This document shows positions 44,061 through 55,244 of a DNA stretch of 64,000 bases, one piece after another. How positions within the stretch are numbered: position 1 is the stretch's first letter; each line of letters opens with the position of its first letter. The notes beneath the pieces are model-generated. The model did not search any database. It worked only from the letters and a program-made list of their open reading frames with translations, and was not told the DNA's origin. The stretch is from Arsenophonus sp052174455 (GTDB lineage Bacteria; Pseudomonadota; Gammaproteobacteria; Enterobacterales; Enterobacteriaceae): positions 169,020 to 233,019 of the forward strand of contig JBQMRP010000030.1 of assembly GCA_052174455.1 (NCBI GenBank), read 5' to 3'. A program made the translations under genes and the position numbers.

Positions 44061-44394
44061 GGTTTAAAACTTTTTATCAGGAAAAATTCTTTATTGGTGC
44101 AAGAAGTTAACTTGCAATAGAACTTCGATTTTAAAATCCTAAATAACAAAAAATAAGTGCTTTCTAACAAATGTTGGAAACAATTCTTTCATACCTTACT
44201 GATATGCTATTGATTCTAATACTCTGGTAATGAGTTTTTCTAATCTTTTGTTTCGCAAACTAGGATGAATAGATAAAAAACGGATAGAGCACCTTTATCG
44301 TTTCATTTATAGGGCTATTTTATTGGGAAAATTGTTGTTTTTCTTGAAGAAAAACATGTGGCTAGCTATGGTATTTCAATTTTTTTTTTTCAAA

Positions 44395-45100
44395 AAATCT
44401 TTTTTTAGTCAAATAATTCAGTAAACTAAAAACCTTATGCTATAGGAATTTACTCAGTTATCCTTTTAATTGGCTCATATAATTATTCATATTTTAAATA
44501 TGGATTTTCTTAGCAATAACAATCTGATTACCTAGCTTTATTTGGCGATGGTGATTAATTTCATGCTAGCCGGGAAAGGTTTCGTATCATTTAGTCCAAT
44601 CCGAGATAAAGATGGGCTATTGATCGATGATCAATTTAAAAAAATAACTAATATAGTCTGAATAAAACTATTCAATAATTTCATCGCTCATATGACCCTT
44701 TGTCGATTTCGGACGATTGATTAAGATCGCAATTTATTCTTTTTTTATCTCCCACTCTTTTACGTCTTTTGGATTTCTCCTATGTGGAGTGTAACGCTTT
44801 TTTAAATAAATTAAGGAAAAAATGCTTACTTGACTTTAGTAATCCAGCTAGAAATTTATTAGCTGTCGTCCCTAAAGCAAGAAAGCAGTAACGCCCATCT
44901 AAACGCTGTTTTAAATTAAAACCTGTTTGCTTCTCTAATTCCTGTAAAGTCAAGGTATTTAAGATACATCGGAAATAACTAAACTATTTATACTTGTGAT
45001 GTAGTTTCGCCAGAAGGGGATTCTCCCCTCCAGTAAAATTGTTAAATTTTTTCCTGCAATCGGGATTTTGCAATGATACTGTTGTAATTCGAGTTACGTT
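44395..45100 (-). mobile_element. IS1595-family relic, cut by IS256
   Basis: It aligns with the minus-strand copy at 14694-15400: the TCAAATAATTCAGTAAACTA start, the ATTACCTAGCTTTATTTGGC block, and the TTATACTTGTGATGTAGTTT block near its right side. The region coding for the N-terminal end is missing because an IS256 copy begins at 45102, and it does not resume after that copy. Confidence 0.75.
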
Positions 45101-45101
45101 A

Positions 45102-46362
45102 ATTTCTGGTGTATAGAGTTTTGTAGATGGTGACAGGAAGCTGATAGATACCGTTGTTAAGGCGGAACTTTGAAGCTATGCTACCTCTTAACATATTTAA
45201 CACCGTTTTTATCGATAGGTGGCCAATGCCGTTCTATCGTAATGGTTATTTACCATAATGAACCATATAAACTGCTATTAGTGATTTTGAAATTAAAGTG
45301 CATAAGATTATGGAATTACAGCGACAACAGAATATATTTAACAGCTCATTGTTGCCGTCTTATCTGAATCGTACAAAAACAGCGAAGAGTTGTTATCATA
45401 GCTGCACTTACCGAAGTACAGTCCACTGGTAATTTTTACGAAGCTTTTAGGTTTTCTCGATGAAAACACATGGTCTTATTTGCTAGAGAATCAATAAGCA
45501 GACTGAAATAGTGATACCTTAAAGAGCGCAGGCATTGGTGATGTTTATGTGATTTAGCAATATGCGTTATGTTTATTTCTATGCCATAAGATAACCGTCC
45601 TGTCAGGCAGGTGATCATCTTTAATCTTCAGCTAATTATTAGTATCACTGCACCATGGACGCAAGGAGCTCTAGCTGCAATTGAAGGTGATTGTCAATAA
45701 TCAGAAGCGAATTGTGGCAGAAATTATCAAGGATTTACTTTAGATGATGATTTAACTATATCTCCAAGGCTTGCTACGCAGGAGGTTCTGGTGTTGTTCT
45801 TGGTTTTTTGAATACAATTATAAAGATATTCTTAAATATACAGCATAAATGTTATTGGGTACAGAAAATAGGTAATATGATGCCTTTACTCCCTAAAGAC
45901 ATTCAACACCGAAAATTAAGGGTGAGTTGCTAGAAATCTACTTACCAAAGAGTTGCGATTTCGCTAACAAAACCCTTGATATTTTGTTAGTAAGGTTTTC
46001 AGTGCACTTTGCAAGATGAAGAAGCTAGAGGATAATTTAGAAGAACTGTTAGAATTTCACGACTTTCGTCAGCGTACTGCGCGTCAATAAGAAGACGAAT
46101 CTGATTGAATCGGCTTTTTCGATACTAAAGTTATGAAGCCGATGCGCGAAGCGCTATATTGCTCAAGAACAATATAGCCTTTGAATGGCATTTAACCTGC
46201 TTCCTGTCTATTCAGAATAGCTGGAAACCGGATAAGGAGATTTAAATTTTTTACTCTGATGGTAAACAATGTCTCTCTTTTATAAGAGAGGAGATCAGAT
46301 TAACAAAGTATCAGAGTGGTGGAAGTAGTGGAACGTAACTTACTATCATATACTAAATTTAC
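45102..46362 (+). mobile_element. IS256-family relic inserted into IS1595
   Basis: The left end TTTCTGGTGTATAGAGTTTT is followed by a small internal deletion relative to the copy at 47158. The 3' part around 46060-46230 reads RTNPIESAFST-like sequence and ends at CATATACTAAATTTACTAAT. It truncates the IS1595 relic on its left, so it is the younger insertion. It is not functional. Confidence 0.8.
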
Positions 46363-46521
46363 TAATACTCCAATGATCTATATAATGATTTGAAATCAAA
46401 GAGCTAACGTTAAAGTTAAGAGCACCTCATTTTTACACTTCCATTTTAAATGTTGCCGTGAAGCTGCTATTTTAATTGGAATTGATTCTTTAAATATTTT
46501 AAATTAATCGGATAATGTATA

Positions 46522-46941
46522 ATGGAAAATAAAATAATTATTGCTTTTGATTTTGGTACACTAAGTATAGGTATCGCTATCGGGCAGAAAATTACAGCAA
46601 CAGCAAGTCCTTTAACTGCAATAAAAGCAAAAGATGGTAAGCCTAATTGGTTAGGAATTGAAAAAATAATACAAGAGTGGCAGCCTAAACTGGCTATCGT
46701 TGGACTTCCTCTTAATATGGACGGAACAGAGGAGCCAATAAGCAATCAAGTTCGTAAATTTGCTAATCGTCTGTGTGGACGATTTGGTATCCAAATTACA
46801 TTATATGATGAACGCTTAACAACGATAGAAGCGCGAGCACAACTATTTAATCAGGGTGGTTATCGGGCATTAAATAAAAGTAAGATTGATTCCATTTCTG
46901 CTGTTATTCTCTTAGAAAGTTGGTTTTCACAACATGTTTAA
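46522..46941 (+). CDS. ruvX: Pre-16S rRNA nuclease / Holliday-junction resolvase-fold protein RuvX (YqgF)
   Basis: YqgF is an RNase H-fold nuclease needed to finish the 5' end of 16S rRNA and is essential in E. coli. The 139-residue product matches the family length. The first catalytic Asp is in IAFDFGTLSIGIA. The IVGLPLNMDGTEEPIS, YDERLTTIEARAQL and GGYRALNKSKIDSISAVILL blocks, with the last catalytic Asp, are all intact. In enterics it sits in the cluster yqgE-yqgF-yggR-yggS, and here a yggS relic follows, so context agrees. No clear Shine-Dalgarno sequence precedes the ATG at 46522. yqgE and gshB upstream were not found. Confidence 0.97.
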   Translation: MENKIIIAFDFGTLSIGIAIGQKITATASPLTAIKAKDGKPNWLGIEKIIQEWQPKLAIVGLPLNMDGTEEPISNQVRKFANRLCGRFGIQITLYDERLTTIEARAQLFNQGGYRALNKSKIDSISAVILLESWFSQHV

Positions 46942-47035
46942 TTAGTATAGTTATGACAAACCTATCATGCATATACCCACGATAATGAAATTATACTTTT
47001 ATCTTATTTTATTTTATTCAGTATCTGAATTTTTA

Positions 47036-47157
47036 TGAATATAAGCTTAAGCAAAATTTAGTTAATGTCAGAAATTGCATTATACAAGCGGTCAATAAAT
47101 ATCAGCGAGAGCCAAAAGATATTACTCTGTTTACTGTCAGTAAATAAATTATGCTCA
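47036..47157 (+). pseudogene. yggS: YggS (PLP-binding protein) relic, piece 1 of 3
   Basis: YggS is a pyridoxal-phosphate-binding protein that helps keep free PLP in balance. The N-terminal piece reads NLVNVRNCIIQAVNKYQREP followed by KDITLFTVSK, matching NLAQVRDKISAAATRCGRSP and EEITLLAVSK. The last Lys corresponds to the PLP-binding lysine. It ends at 47157, where an IS256 copy starts. The remainder of the gene is at 48524-48640 and 50749-51225. Confidence 0.9.
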
Positions 47158-48523
47158 TTTCTGGTGTATGGAAATTAAGAAATAGTGCATAATCCTATTG
47201 ATTAATTTCGTGGATAATGTCAACAAGAGAGAGATGATATTCCATGAAAACTCTACTATACAGGTAATTCGAAAATTAGATATTATCTTATCATCCCTTG
47301 TATAAACTCATCCGTAATGGTACGCGCTAAGTAGCTGATAGGTACTTCTCTTAAAGGTAGAGCTTGAAAGCATTTTACAACAACATGTGAACACTAACTT
47401 GTTGACGGGCTTTAATTTCCTATTGACTGCAACGGTTATTTGCCGCAGCGAACCATATAAACTAGTATTAGCGATGTGAAATTAAAGTCCTTAATGTAAG
47501 GACTTTCAGCGGCAACAGAATATCATTAAACAGTTCCTTGAACCATCTTATCTGAAGCGTAAAAAACCTAAAGAGTTGCTATTAATAGCACAGCTGCGAG
47601 GTATTATTCATCGATAATTTTCAGAAATCTCTGGAGCAGTTATCGATAAAATCACTATTCTCTTCTACCAGCACTCATCAGCAAACTGAAACAGTAATGA
47701 ATTGAATAGCATAGGTAATGGTGGATTCGTGATTTAAGCGATGCGAGATAGATTATTCTTAGCTGAAGGCATATCTTGTTCTGTCAGGCAAGATAATCGC
47801 CTTTACCTACTGCTCATTATTAAAATTACTGCGCATGGACATAAAAATCTAATTATGGTCAAAGATTCATATTGAAAGTCAGAAGCAAACTAGGGCGAAG
47901 TTGTTAATGGCCTCTATAAGAAACGTGTCTTAACTATATCTTCCAGGATTACTACAAGAGACGGGTATACTTGATTTTGGAATGGTAATTGAAAAAATGT
48001 TTCTGGATATTTAGAATCAACGCTGTTTGGTGGTATATAAAACAGCTAATATGCCGGTTTTAGTCCCCAAAGCCATGTAACCGAAAGTTAAGGGTGAGCT
48101 GCTGGAGCTTTATCTAATAACAGGGTTTGCGATATCGCTAATAAAACTTTTGATATTTTCTTAGTAAGCTTTTCAGTTTACGCTGTGTAGCGATGAAGAA
48201 GCTGGAGAAAGATAGAGAAGAGTTTGTTGGCATTCGATGCCTTCCAATTAGTCTTCCTTGGCGTTAATAAGAACGAAGAATCCGATTCAGTCAGTTTTGC
48301 ACGACAGTAAAGTTATTAAGTTGATACATAAAAACTGTAATTCGATAAAAATAACCCTTTCAATACTATTTGAACTGCTTAGTCTGCTCAGAAAAGTTAG
48401 AACCTGTTAAGGGGATTTAATTTACTGACACTTTGGTGATAAACAACATCTAATTTAATGATGGAGAATAGATTTATAAAGCATCAGGATAAAGCGTAGA
48501 ATGGTCGTTATATACCATATTTG
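47158..48523 (+). mobile_element. IS256-family relic inserted in yggS
   Basis: A full-length copy with the left end TTCTGGTGTATGGAAATTAA and the right end ATACCATATTTGCTAATAAT. Because yggS coding blocks lie immediately on both sides, its boundaries are well fixed and give a good reference for this family at about 1.37 kb. The transposase frame is broken. Confidence 0.88.
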
Positions 48524-48640
48524 CTAATAATTCTCAGTAAAATTAAATCTTGAGATGCATTCAAGATTCTATCAATGCAAGTCAATACCAGTTTAGCGAA
48601 AATTATATTAAAAAAAGATTGAAAATCCCTATTTTAGGTA
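48524..48640 (+). pseudogene. yggS: YggS relic, piece 2 of 3
   Basis: This short stretch between two IS elements reads IQDSINASQYQFSENYIKKR, matching IAEAIDAGQRQFGENYVQEG, the next conserved block of YggS after piece 1. It shows that the IS256 and IS481 insertions are separate events at different points of the same gene. Confidence 0.85.
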
Positions 48641-50730
48641 GGGATCCGGCATCCAGAAAGATAATATAGTTTTTGAATAATTCAAGTTTAACTTTTAATT
48701 AATCTTTCATAGACTGAAAGGAGTTTTATTACTAAATACTGATCTAGATAATTTCTGATTGTATATCAAAATATATTGATGCAAAGTAATTTTAAGTTTT
48801 TAGCAAAATTGAAATTATGGCTTTGCAGCCCATCTTCCATTCGTACATCAAATTGGTCAATTAGAAGATTTATTTTAGTATGCATTAGTGGATTAAGTTT
48901 GTGTTCTATAACAAGGGTTCTCACATAAATAATCAAATTAATATTTTTTGGTGGCTAAACGTTTTTGCAGATAAAAGACGGTCTGTAAATTCTTTGTTAT
49001 TATCTGTAAGTACCCGATGGGATATACCCACGGAGTATGCATAGTTAAGATCACGCAAGAATGGTTAGGAATTATCTCTGGTTTTTGATTTGTATAAACG
49101 GATATAACTTATCTAGTGCCCTGATTTATACTATACCCACGAAAAAATAATGTAGTGAAATTTCTAGTTTAGGATTTGCAGAAGATATTTCACATATACA
49201 CACAGGTTAATTTCAGGCTCATGGTTTTTAAATACTTCATATTCGCCTTTAGTACTTTCAGCGTTATTTTATGAAAAAACCCACTCTGTGACTGAACGAA
49301 CAGTGATCTAGATTAAATCAAGATATAAAAACAGAGTTTAGAAATTCGCGTGACTGCCAGGAAGATCACCCTGGCGAGAGAGAAAAATATTTTTCGCAGG
49401 AAAAACGAGACTATGACTGCCTGACCGGGCGACATTGTTGTCATTAAAAGATGGGTGGAATATGACTGTGATTATCAGCCTATATTAAAAAGGTTTATAG
49501 TAGAAATCCCTTATATTGTATAAAGCATTTTCGCTACAGCGGTCGCCATGAAAAAGTAAACAGTTATACAGATTAAAGGACTTTTTCTTACTTTCTCCTA
49601 ACATAAAGTTGTATTTAGTTAGTTTAACTTGATGATAATCTGTTAGATTATCTCAATTCATTCATTAAAAACTTATTTTACTTTATCATGCTCATATTAT
49701 CACAGTGAATATATTATCAGCCGTGACATTCATTAATGTTACAGTAATATTGTTTTAAAATTCATGATGCAATAAATATTTAATAATCTTCTTGGAAGAG
49801 GCCTTGAAACTACATCAGAAGGATAAATGATTTAGTTATCTGCGATGTATGTTGAATAGCTTGACTTTACGAGAGTTAGCAAAATAAACAGGCATTGATT
49901 TAAATATAACTTTTATAGCGTGACTGCTTCCTTGCTTTATCGATAACAACCAAGATAAGTATCTAAGTTCATTGTTAAAATTAATGAAATATTTTTCATG
50001 AATCCTTTAAAGGAAAACCTTATCTTCTAGATAAGAAACCTAGAAAATATGAGACAAAAGGAGATAAAAAGAAAATAAGAAATTGCGTTCTTAACTTTTA
50101 ATATCAACAAGGTTATGTTAGTAAGATTTTAAAGAGTTTAATGTAGGGTATGTTAGTTGTTTTTGAGCTAATTATCGATAAGAGTTCATCCTTTTCTCAG
50201 ATGGAGCTAAATAGCACGAAATTTTTACTAACAATCATAAAATTAATCACCATCTTCTAATAAGATTAGGTAATCATAAGTTATTGGTAAGGAATTTCAT
50301 ATTTAAAATGTGAATAGTTATATCAACTGATTAAAAGGATGCCTTAGTGGATTCTAAGGTATAGGTATGTTTATATACAGGATTATAATATCTCGGAGAA
50401 GATTGTTTGAAACTACAACTATGAAATAGAGACGTGGTTACAAATTGCTATGCAAGAAAAGAAACAACCATTGCCAGGGTAGCCGATCATCAACAACATC
50501 TTACGTTGCTATTTAGCAACGATAAATTCAGATATTTCATAACGCTTAGAAAAGTAAACTCAGGCTTTTGTTTTTTTCTGAAGAATAGCTCTGATTTTAA
50601 ATGTTGTAGTTTCCTGACGATAAAGGTTTATCCCCATCATGATATTTTGCTCTCGATTATATCCCTAGATAGCATTTTCTTGCCATGAATAATGATATGA
50701 AACGAAAGTATATATATTTTACACCTGAAT
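48640..50730 (-). mobile_element. IS481-family relic interrupted by IS1595
   Basis: Minus strand. 48640-49484 holds the 3' part, reading HRVLTDNGKEFTDRLLS, the hallmark integrase-core block of IS481 transposases. Further on, a YEWKMGCKAIISI stretch fills the place of the conserved MVERFNGRI-EVLQ-HHF region. The 5' end is at about 50480-50730, aligning with 15780-15945. The IS1595 copy at 49485-50480 separates them. This element is inserted in yggS between pieces 2 and 3. Confidence 0.8.
49485..50480 (+). mobile_element. IS1595-family relic nested in IS481
   Basis: Plus strand. The left block GTAGAAATCCCTTATATTGT and the zinc-ribbon and KWF-type blocks align with 9995 and 30745. The right end is near ATTGCTATGCAAGAAAAGAA. 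It interrupts IS481 at the same position as the copy at 14694-15691, which faces the other way. It is decayed. Confidence 0.78.
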
Positions 50731-50748
50731 CAAACAAGTAATAAACAG

Positions 50749-51225
50749 GATTTAATATGGCACTTTATTGACGCTCTATAATCTAACAAAAGTTGATATT
50801 AGGTATCTGAGCATTTTGCTTACTCTCATAATATAGATATATTAAAAATAGCATAATAATTAAATAGTTAGTATCCGGTAAACAAAACGTTATTAAATAT
50901 GCTAATTAAAATTCATATCAGTGATTTAAAATAAGTCAATTAGGTATCATACTGGCAAAGTTAGATAAATTAACAGCTGAAATTGTATTAGTAGTGACGT
51001 AAAATTACGTGGCTTAATGGAAATTAAGGTACCAAATAATGAGCCTTAATCAACAGATATTAATTTTTGTAGTATGGAAATTTATTCAATTAATTAAAGA
51101 TTAATATCTAAATATTGATCTACTTTCAATAGATATGACAGGTAGTCTTAATATTGGAATTGTTTGTAATTCAAATATTAATCAGAATTAGCATAGCTAT
51201 TTTTGCTTTCTGATAATGAATTAAT
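50749..51225 (+). pseudogene. yggS: YggS relic, piece 3 of 3
   Basis: It continues with LIWHFIDAL and SNKS (LEWHFIGPLQSNKS), HFAYSHNIDILKIA (HFDWCHTIDRLRIA), KISQLGIILAKLDKLTAEIV, and near the end DLLSIDMTGSLNIGI (DTLSLGMSDDMEAAI). Stops and frameshifts are present in addition to the two IS insertions. Confidence 0.88.
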
Positions 51226-51284
51226 TTAAAAATTAAGGTGATCAATAAAAGAAGAAATCTAATACAATAGAAAAATTCTCTTTA

Positions 51285-52060
51285 TCGATCCTGAAATATG
51301 ACTCATATGATTATTGCAGGATTAATTTTAGCTTGGGGCTATTGACAAAGTTACATAATAGTCTGGTCCTGCCTACAGGACTAGAAATCATGATCAACTG
51401 GTAAAAATATGGTATATACGTAAAAAGAAATAACAGTGATGCAAGCACATATGCAGATGTTATTATTTCTTATTATTAAGTCATGGACTATGGAAACTTT
51501 TTGTAAACCTTTAAAATAACAGATTGATATTGTCAATAAATTAGTTTTAACAATTACCGCTGAAGTTTCAATGAAACGCTATCAACAATATCTCGCGCCT
51601 AACATAGATCTGGTGCGTATTATAGCTATAATACGCCATATCTACTAGTTATATTAAGATTTTACATTGGTCTGTATGTCAATCATGGATTTAGTATGAG
51701 AAAATAAAATAATTTTCTGTAGAACTAATGTAAGTGTTGGAAAGTTTTCTAGCTGACTAAAAAGCTGCAATTAATGATATTAATGTTGTTTCCGGTAGTG
51801 TGTCTACTTACTTTTCCTATTTACGGAACTAATATAACAGGTGAGACAGAACGACTTAGTTTTAATAGTAAAACATTAAAAGAGTTGATTTTATATATCA
51901 CCCAAGTCTCTGCTGTTGTGCCAGCAAGCAAATCAGATCTCTCTTTTGATTCTAAAAGATAAGTTACTTCAAAAGGCAGGACTACAGCTAAAACCTATAG
52001 CAGTTTATCAAGTTAATTTACATTAAATTATTACCAATGTAATGCATGTTGTAATCTGCT
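51285..52060 (+). pseudogene. proC: Pyrroline-5-carboxylate reductase (proC) relic
   Basis: ProC makes the last step of proline synthesis. Recognisable pieces are a start with MIIAGLILAWG in the place of the NAD-binding glycine region and LVLTITAEVSMKRYQQYL (LVVSIAAGVTLDQLARAL). INDINVVSGSVSTYFSYL then matches the IDAVTAVSGSGPAYFF-like dimer region. The remainder is eroded. In Serratia and Yersinia proC lies between yggS and yggT, exactly as here, which supports the call. Confidence 0.7.
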
Positions 52061-52104
52061 GTACTAAAAATGTAAGAACAATTTTGATTTATTAGGATAA
52101 ATAA

Positions 52105-52695
52105 ATGAAATTTTTAACTTTTATCGTACCAACCGTTATTCAACTATACATTATTATTTTATTGCTACGAGTTTGGATGCAATGGATTAAAGCGGATTTC
52201 TACAATCCATTTTCCCAATTTGTGGTTAAAACTACTCAATCATTTGTAGGACCATTGCGGCGTTTTATTCCTGTTATTGGAGGGGCGATTGATACAGCAA
52301 CTTTATTGGTTGCCTATCTTTTTACAATAGCTAATATTTTTTTTGTTATGTGGGTAACAAATACACTTACTTTAATCAGTATCACCCTATTACCTATTAG
52401 CTGTATTCAATTATTGACTTATTCTGGAAAGTTAGTTTTTTGGCTAATTTTAATTCGAGCTTTTCTTAGTTGGATAAGCCAAGGCCGTAATCCTATTGAT
52501 TATATGCTTATACAATTAACCGAACCTTTGATGTCAACTATTCGTCGCATAATCCCTACTATGGGTGGATTGGATTTCTCAGCAATGATAATTATGCTGA
52601 TTTTAATCGCTTTAAATTATTTACGTCTTGATATTCTGTTATTTATTGATCCGACTATTACCAGTATACTCTATTCAGTTGGTTATTTGATGTAA
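52105..52695 (+). CDS. yggT: YggT-family inner-membrane protein
   Basis: YggT proteins carry two copies of a membrane domain and have been linked to osmotic-shock tolerance and membrane or division processes; the exact role is not settled. 196 residues (E. coli 188). Two repeats are visible: LLLRVWMQWIKADFYNPFSQ with GPLRRFIPVIGG, and LILIRAFLSWISQGRNPIDY with STIRRIIPTMGGLDFSAM. About four to five hydrophobic segments are present. AGGA lies eight bases before the ATG. It is flanked by the dead proC and dead rdgB, so it is a lone survivor of its operon and may depend on a local promoter. Confidence 0.93.
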   Translation: MKFLTFIVPTVIQLYIIILLLRVWMQWIKADFYNPFSQFVVKTTQSFVGPLRRFIPVIGGAIDTATLLVAYLFTIANIFFVMWVTNTLTLISITLLPISCIQLLTYSGKLVFWLILIRAFLSWISQGRNPIDYMLIQLTEPLMSTIRRIIPTMGGLDFSAMIIMLILIALNYLRLDILLFIDPTITSILYSVGYLM

Positions 52696-52708
52696 ATATG
52701 ATAAACTT

Positions 52709-53298
52709 GATACGAAAAATGATATTATCAATATATAATATCGGGAAGGTAAGTGAATTTTTTGAACTGTTAAAAGAGTGTAACTTAAACATTTTATATT
52801 AACTGAGTTAATTATTAGTGCAATTAAAGAAATTGATTTAACTTGTATTGAGAATATCATATTAAAGCACGTCACGCGAAAAAACTTCTGATTTTTCTGT
52901 TATTGCCGATAATTCAGGTATTTCGGTTAATGTCTTAAAAGGTGCTCCTGGGATCTATTCAACCTGGTTTACAGATAAAAATGCATCTAACCAAGAAAAT
53001 TTGCATAAATTATTATCCTTCATAAAAGATACTCTGAATAATCAATATCAAGCTCAATTTAATTGATTACTAGTTTATCTCTCTCATTTTGAGATTTAAC
53101 ACCGATTAGATGTTACGGTGTATGGGTTGATATATAACCAATGAATCTCAAGGCAACAACAGTTTTAATTATAATCTAATTTTATTATACTAAACTAAAA
53201 CTTACCGCACCTTAATTAACTAAAATGCAAAAAAAAATACAGTATCGCATGCTGATAAAGCATTAAGAATGTTATTAGGATCTTTAACTAAAGCTTAA
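52709..53298 (+). pseudogene. rdgB: XTP/dITP pyrophosphatase (rdgB) relic
   Basis: RdgB removes deaminated purine nucleotides from the pool. From the ATG at 52709, ILSIYNIGKVSEFFELLKEC matches VLATGNVGKVRELASLLSDF. DFSVIADNSGISVNVLKGAP followed by GIYSTWFTDKNASNQENLHK matches the catalytic AIADDSGLAVDVLGGAPGIY region, with the second Asp of ADD now Asn. Stops follow (a TGA before LLVYLSHF), and a QALRMLLGSLTKA-like end closes the relic. yggU, normally upstream, is missing. Confidence 0.93.
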
Positions 53299-54412
53299 AT
53301 TACCGTCATTGAGTTTGTATGTTTAATATCCTCTGGTATGTGAATAATGTCCTTATTGTGATTTTAATTCAGATTCACTAAAAGGTGAGGTTGCCGCAGA
53401 AAGAATATGCTATATATCTACTAACCGATCTCCAAGCTGATCTCGTACTAATAAATACTCACAAAGTTAATAGTATCTTTATTGGTGGGGGTTATACTTA
53501 GTTTATTCGATGCTAAAACGATGCAATATTTGCTTAATAGCAAAAAATCAAAAATTATTATTGACATCTGATACTGAAATTACTATGAAAGCAAATCCTG
53601 CTACTGTTGAAATTAAATGCGATTTAGCCAACAGTATCAAGCTGGTATTAATTATATGCCTATTGAATTGTAAAGTTTTGCTGCCAAATAAACTTATAAA
53701 ATTAGAAAGAATAAATGATCCTGAATAATCTGTTTAAGTCGTTTTTTCTAGTTTTATGATTAAATTCATGCAGTTTTAATCTTGATCTAATGTATGTTTT
53801 ATCTGATCAGTCACTTAAACAAGCACTTTATGATTTATAGCAAGCGATTGATTACTAATATATTTCTTGCTATCAATTAATGATTGAACCAAATACCCAT
53901 TTGGTTCCTACTAGAAAATATTACTTAATGATGATACACTATTGGAGATTTTTTAAGAAGAGTATCAACTACTTAATAAAGTTGGATATCAACAATATGA
54001 AATAATTTGATTATGAAAACTTGGCTATCAGTATCAGTATAATTTAAATTATTGGCGTTTTGTCTATTATCTAGGTATTGGCTGTAGAACCACATGAAAA
54101 ATATCTTTTTCCAATGATTTTATTTTGCGAACAATGAAAATAAATCATCTACGTAGTTTTTACCTATCTGGTTGGTATTTTTATCAACAAAAGGAAGTTA
54201 ACCAACAGGATAGGTTTTAAATTTTTTTATGAATTGTTTTCGCTTGCTTAAAGCAGCATCAAAACAGGATTTATTAATTAGACGATTTAGCAGGAAATGT
54301 GATTCATCATCAATTTGATAACGCCATGGAACAAGGTTACATAACAGAAACAAAATTAAGCTGGTTAAATTAATGTCCAAGGCAAATTATTTCTTAACTC
54401 CTTATTAATACT
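53299..54412 (+). pseudogene. hemW: Haem chaperone HemW relic
   Basis: HemW is a radical-SAM-type haem chaperone. Blocks in order are FDAKTMQYLL, DTEITMKANPATVE (AEITMEANPGTVE), LLEIFEEEYQLLNKVGYQQY, YQYQYNLNYWRFVYYLGIGC (YQCQHNLNYWRFGDYIGIGC), NAMEQGYITET and finally QGKLFLNSLL. The N-terminal Cys motif region is strongly eroded. Stops and shifts are frequent. The rdgB-hemW order is as in E. coli. Confidence 0.92.
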
Positions 54413-55240
54413 ATTTATATAAAGTTGATACATCCAATATAAAATAGTACATTAATGATAATAGACAATTAATAGTATCTATCAGGTAAAGTATCTTTAC
54501 TAATCATAGATATAATTAATATTAACTTTATAAATAATAAATAATTTAGTTAATGTAGTATTACTCGTAGTTTACGAGTAGGATTTTAGGATAAAATAAC
54601 CTAAAATTACTTGTAGTTAATGGCTCATTCAGATCGTCTTTATAAGGTATGGTTGCATAACGTAACAAGATATCTTCTTCTGTAAGAAGACCTTTTCACA
54701 TAATTTATAAAATTACTATAATTAAATATTTTGAAGTTACTAATAAATTTACTGGATTATCAATCACCATTTCTGTTTCAATTAAAAAATTTTATGCCTA
54801 TAATTCGCATAGCCTATAGCTATGCCTTAAGTTGCACTTGCATTACCTTACTATCACTCATGCATTGGATCTTATCTTTAAGATATCTATTAAGATTAAA
54901 AATATCCTTATTATCAATTAGATAATAATAAAAACCAATATCGATCTTAGTTGAATAAAACAACTATAGGAAGTTGTTAGGTTATTAACTGTTTGATTAG
55001 TTTAATATATATTAAATTCTACGGATCTGTAGCTGATAATTTTATTCACCATATTTATTTGGATTAATTGTTTGATTTTTGTTATGAGATAGATTATCGT
55101 CTTGTCGCACAATCATATTCATAGCAAGATATGAATATTGAGGAATGTATTTAAGTATAATATATTATGATGATAAAGGGCGCTCCTCTCATTGAGTTTA
55201 TTAGCAAATCTAATAAATGACGGTAAGACTATATTCTACT
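54413..55240. other. Decayed DNA with three close stem-loops
   Basis: No gene is recognised. Perfect stem-loops lie at 54562-54580 (TACTCGTA/TACGAGTA, 3-nt loop), 54583-54607 (ATTTTAGG/CCTAAAAT, 9-nt loop) and 54673-54690 (TCTTCTT/AAGAAGA, 4-nt loop). They may be the remains of a terminator or small RNA downstream of hemW. A 64-codon plus-strand frame at 54731-54925 has no recognisable family. Confidence 0.4.
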
Positions 55241-55244
55241 CTGA

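Noticed and set aside
46467..46745. 92-codon minus-strand frame opposite ruvX
   Set aside because: Antisense shadow of ruvX.
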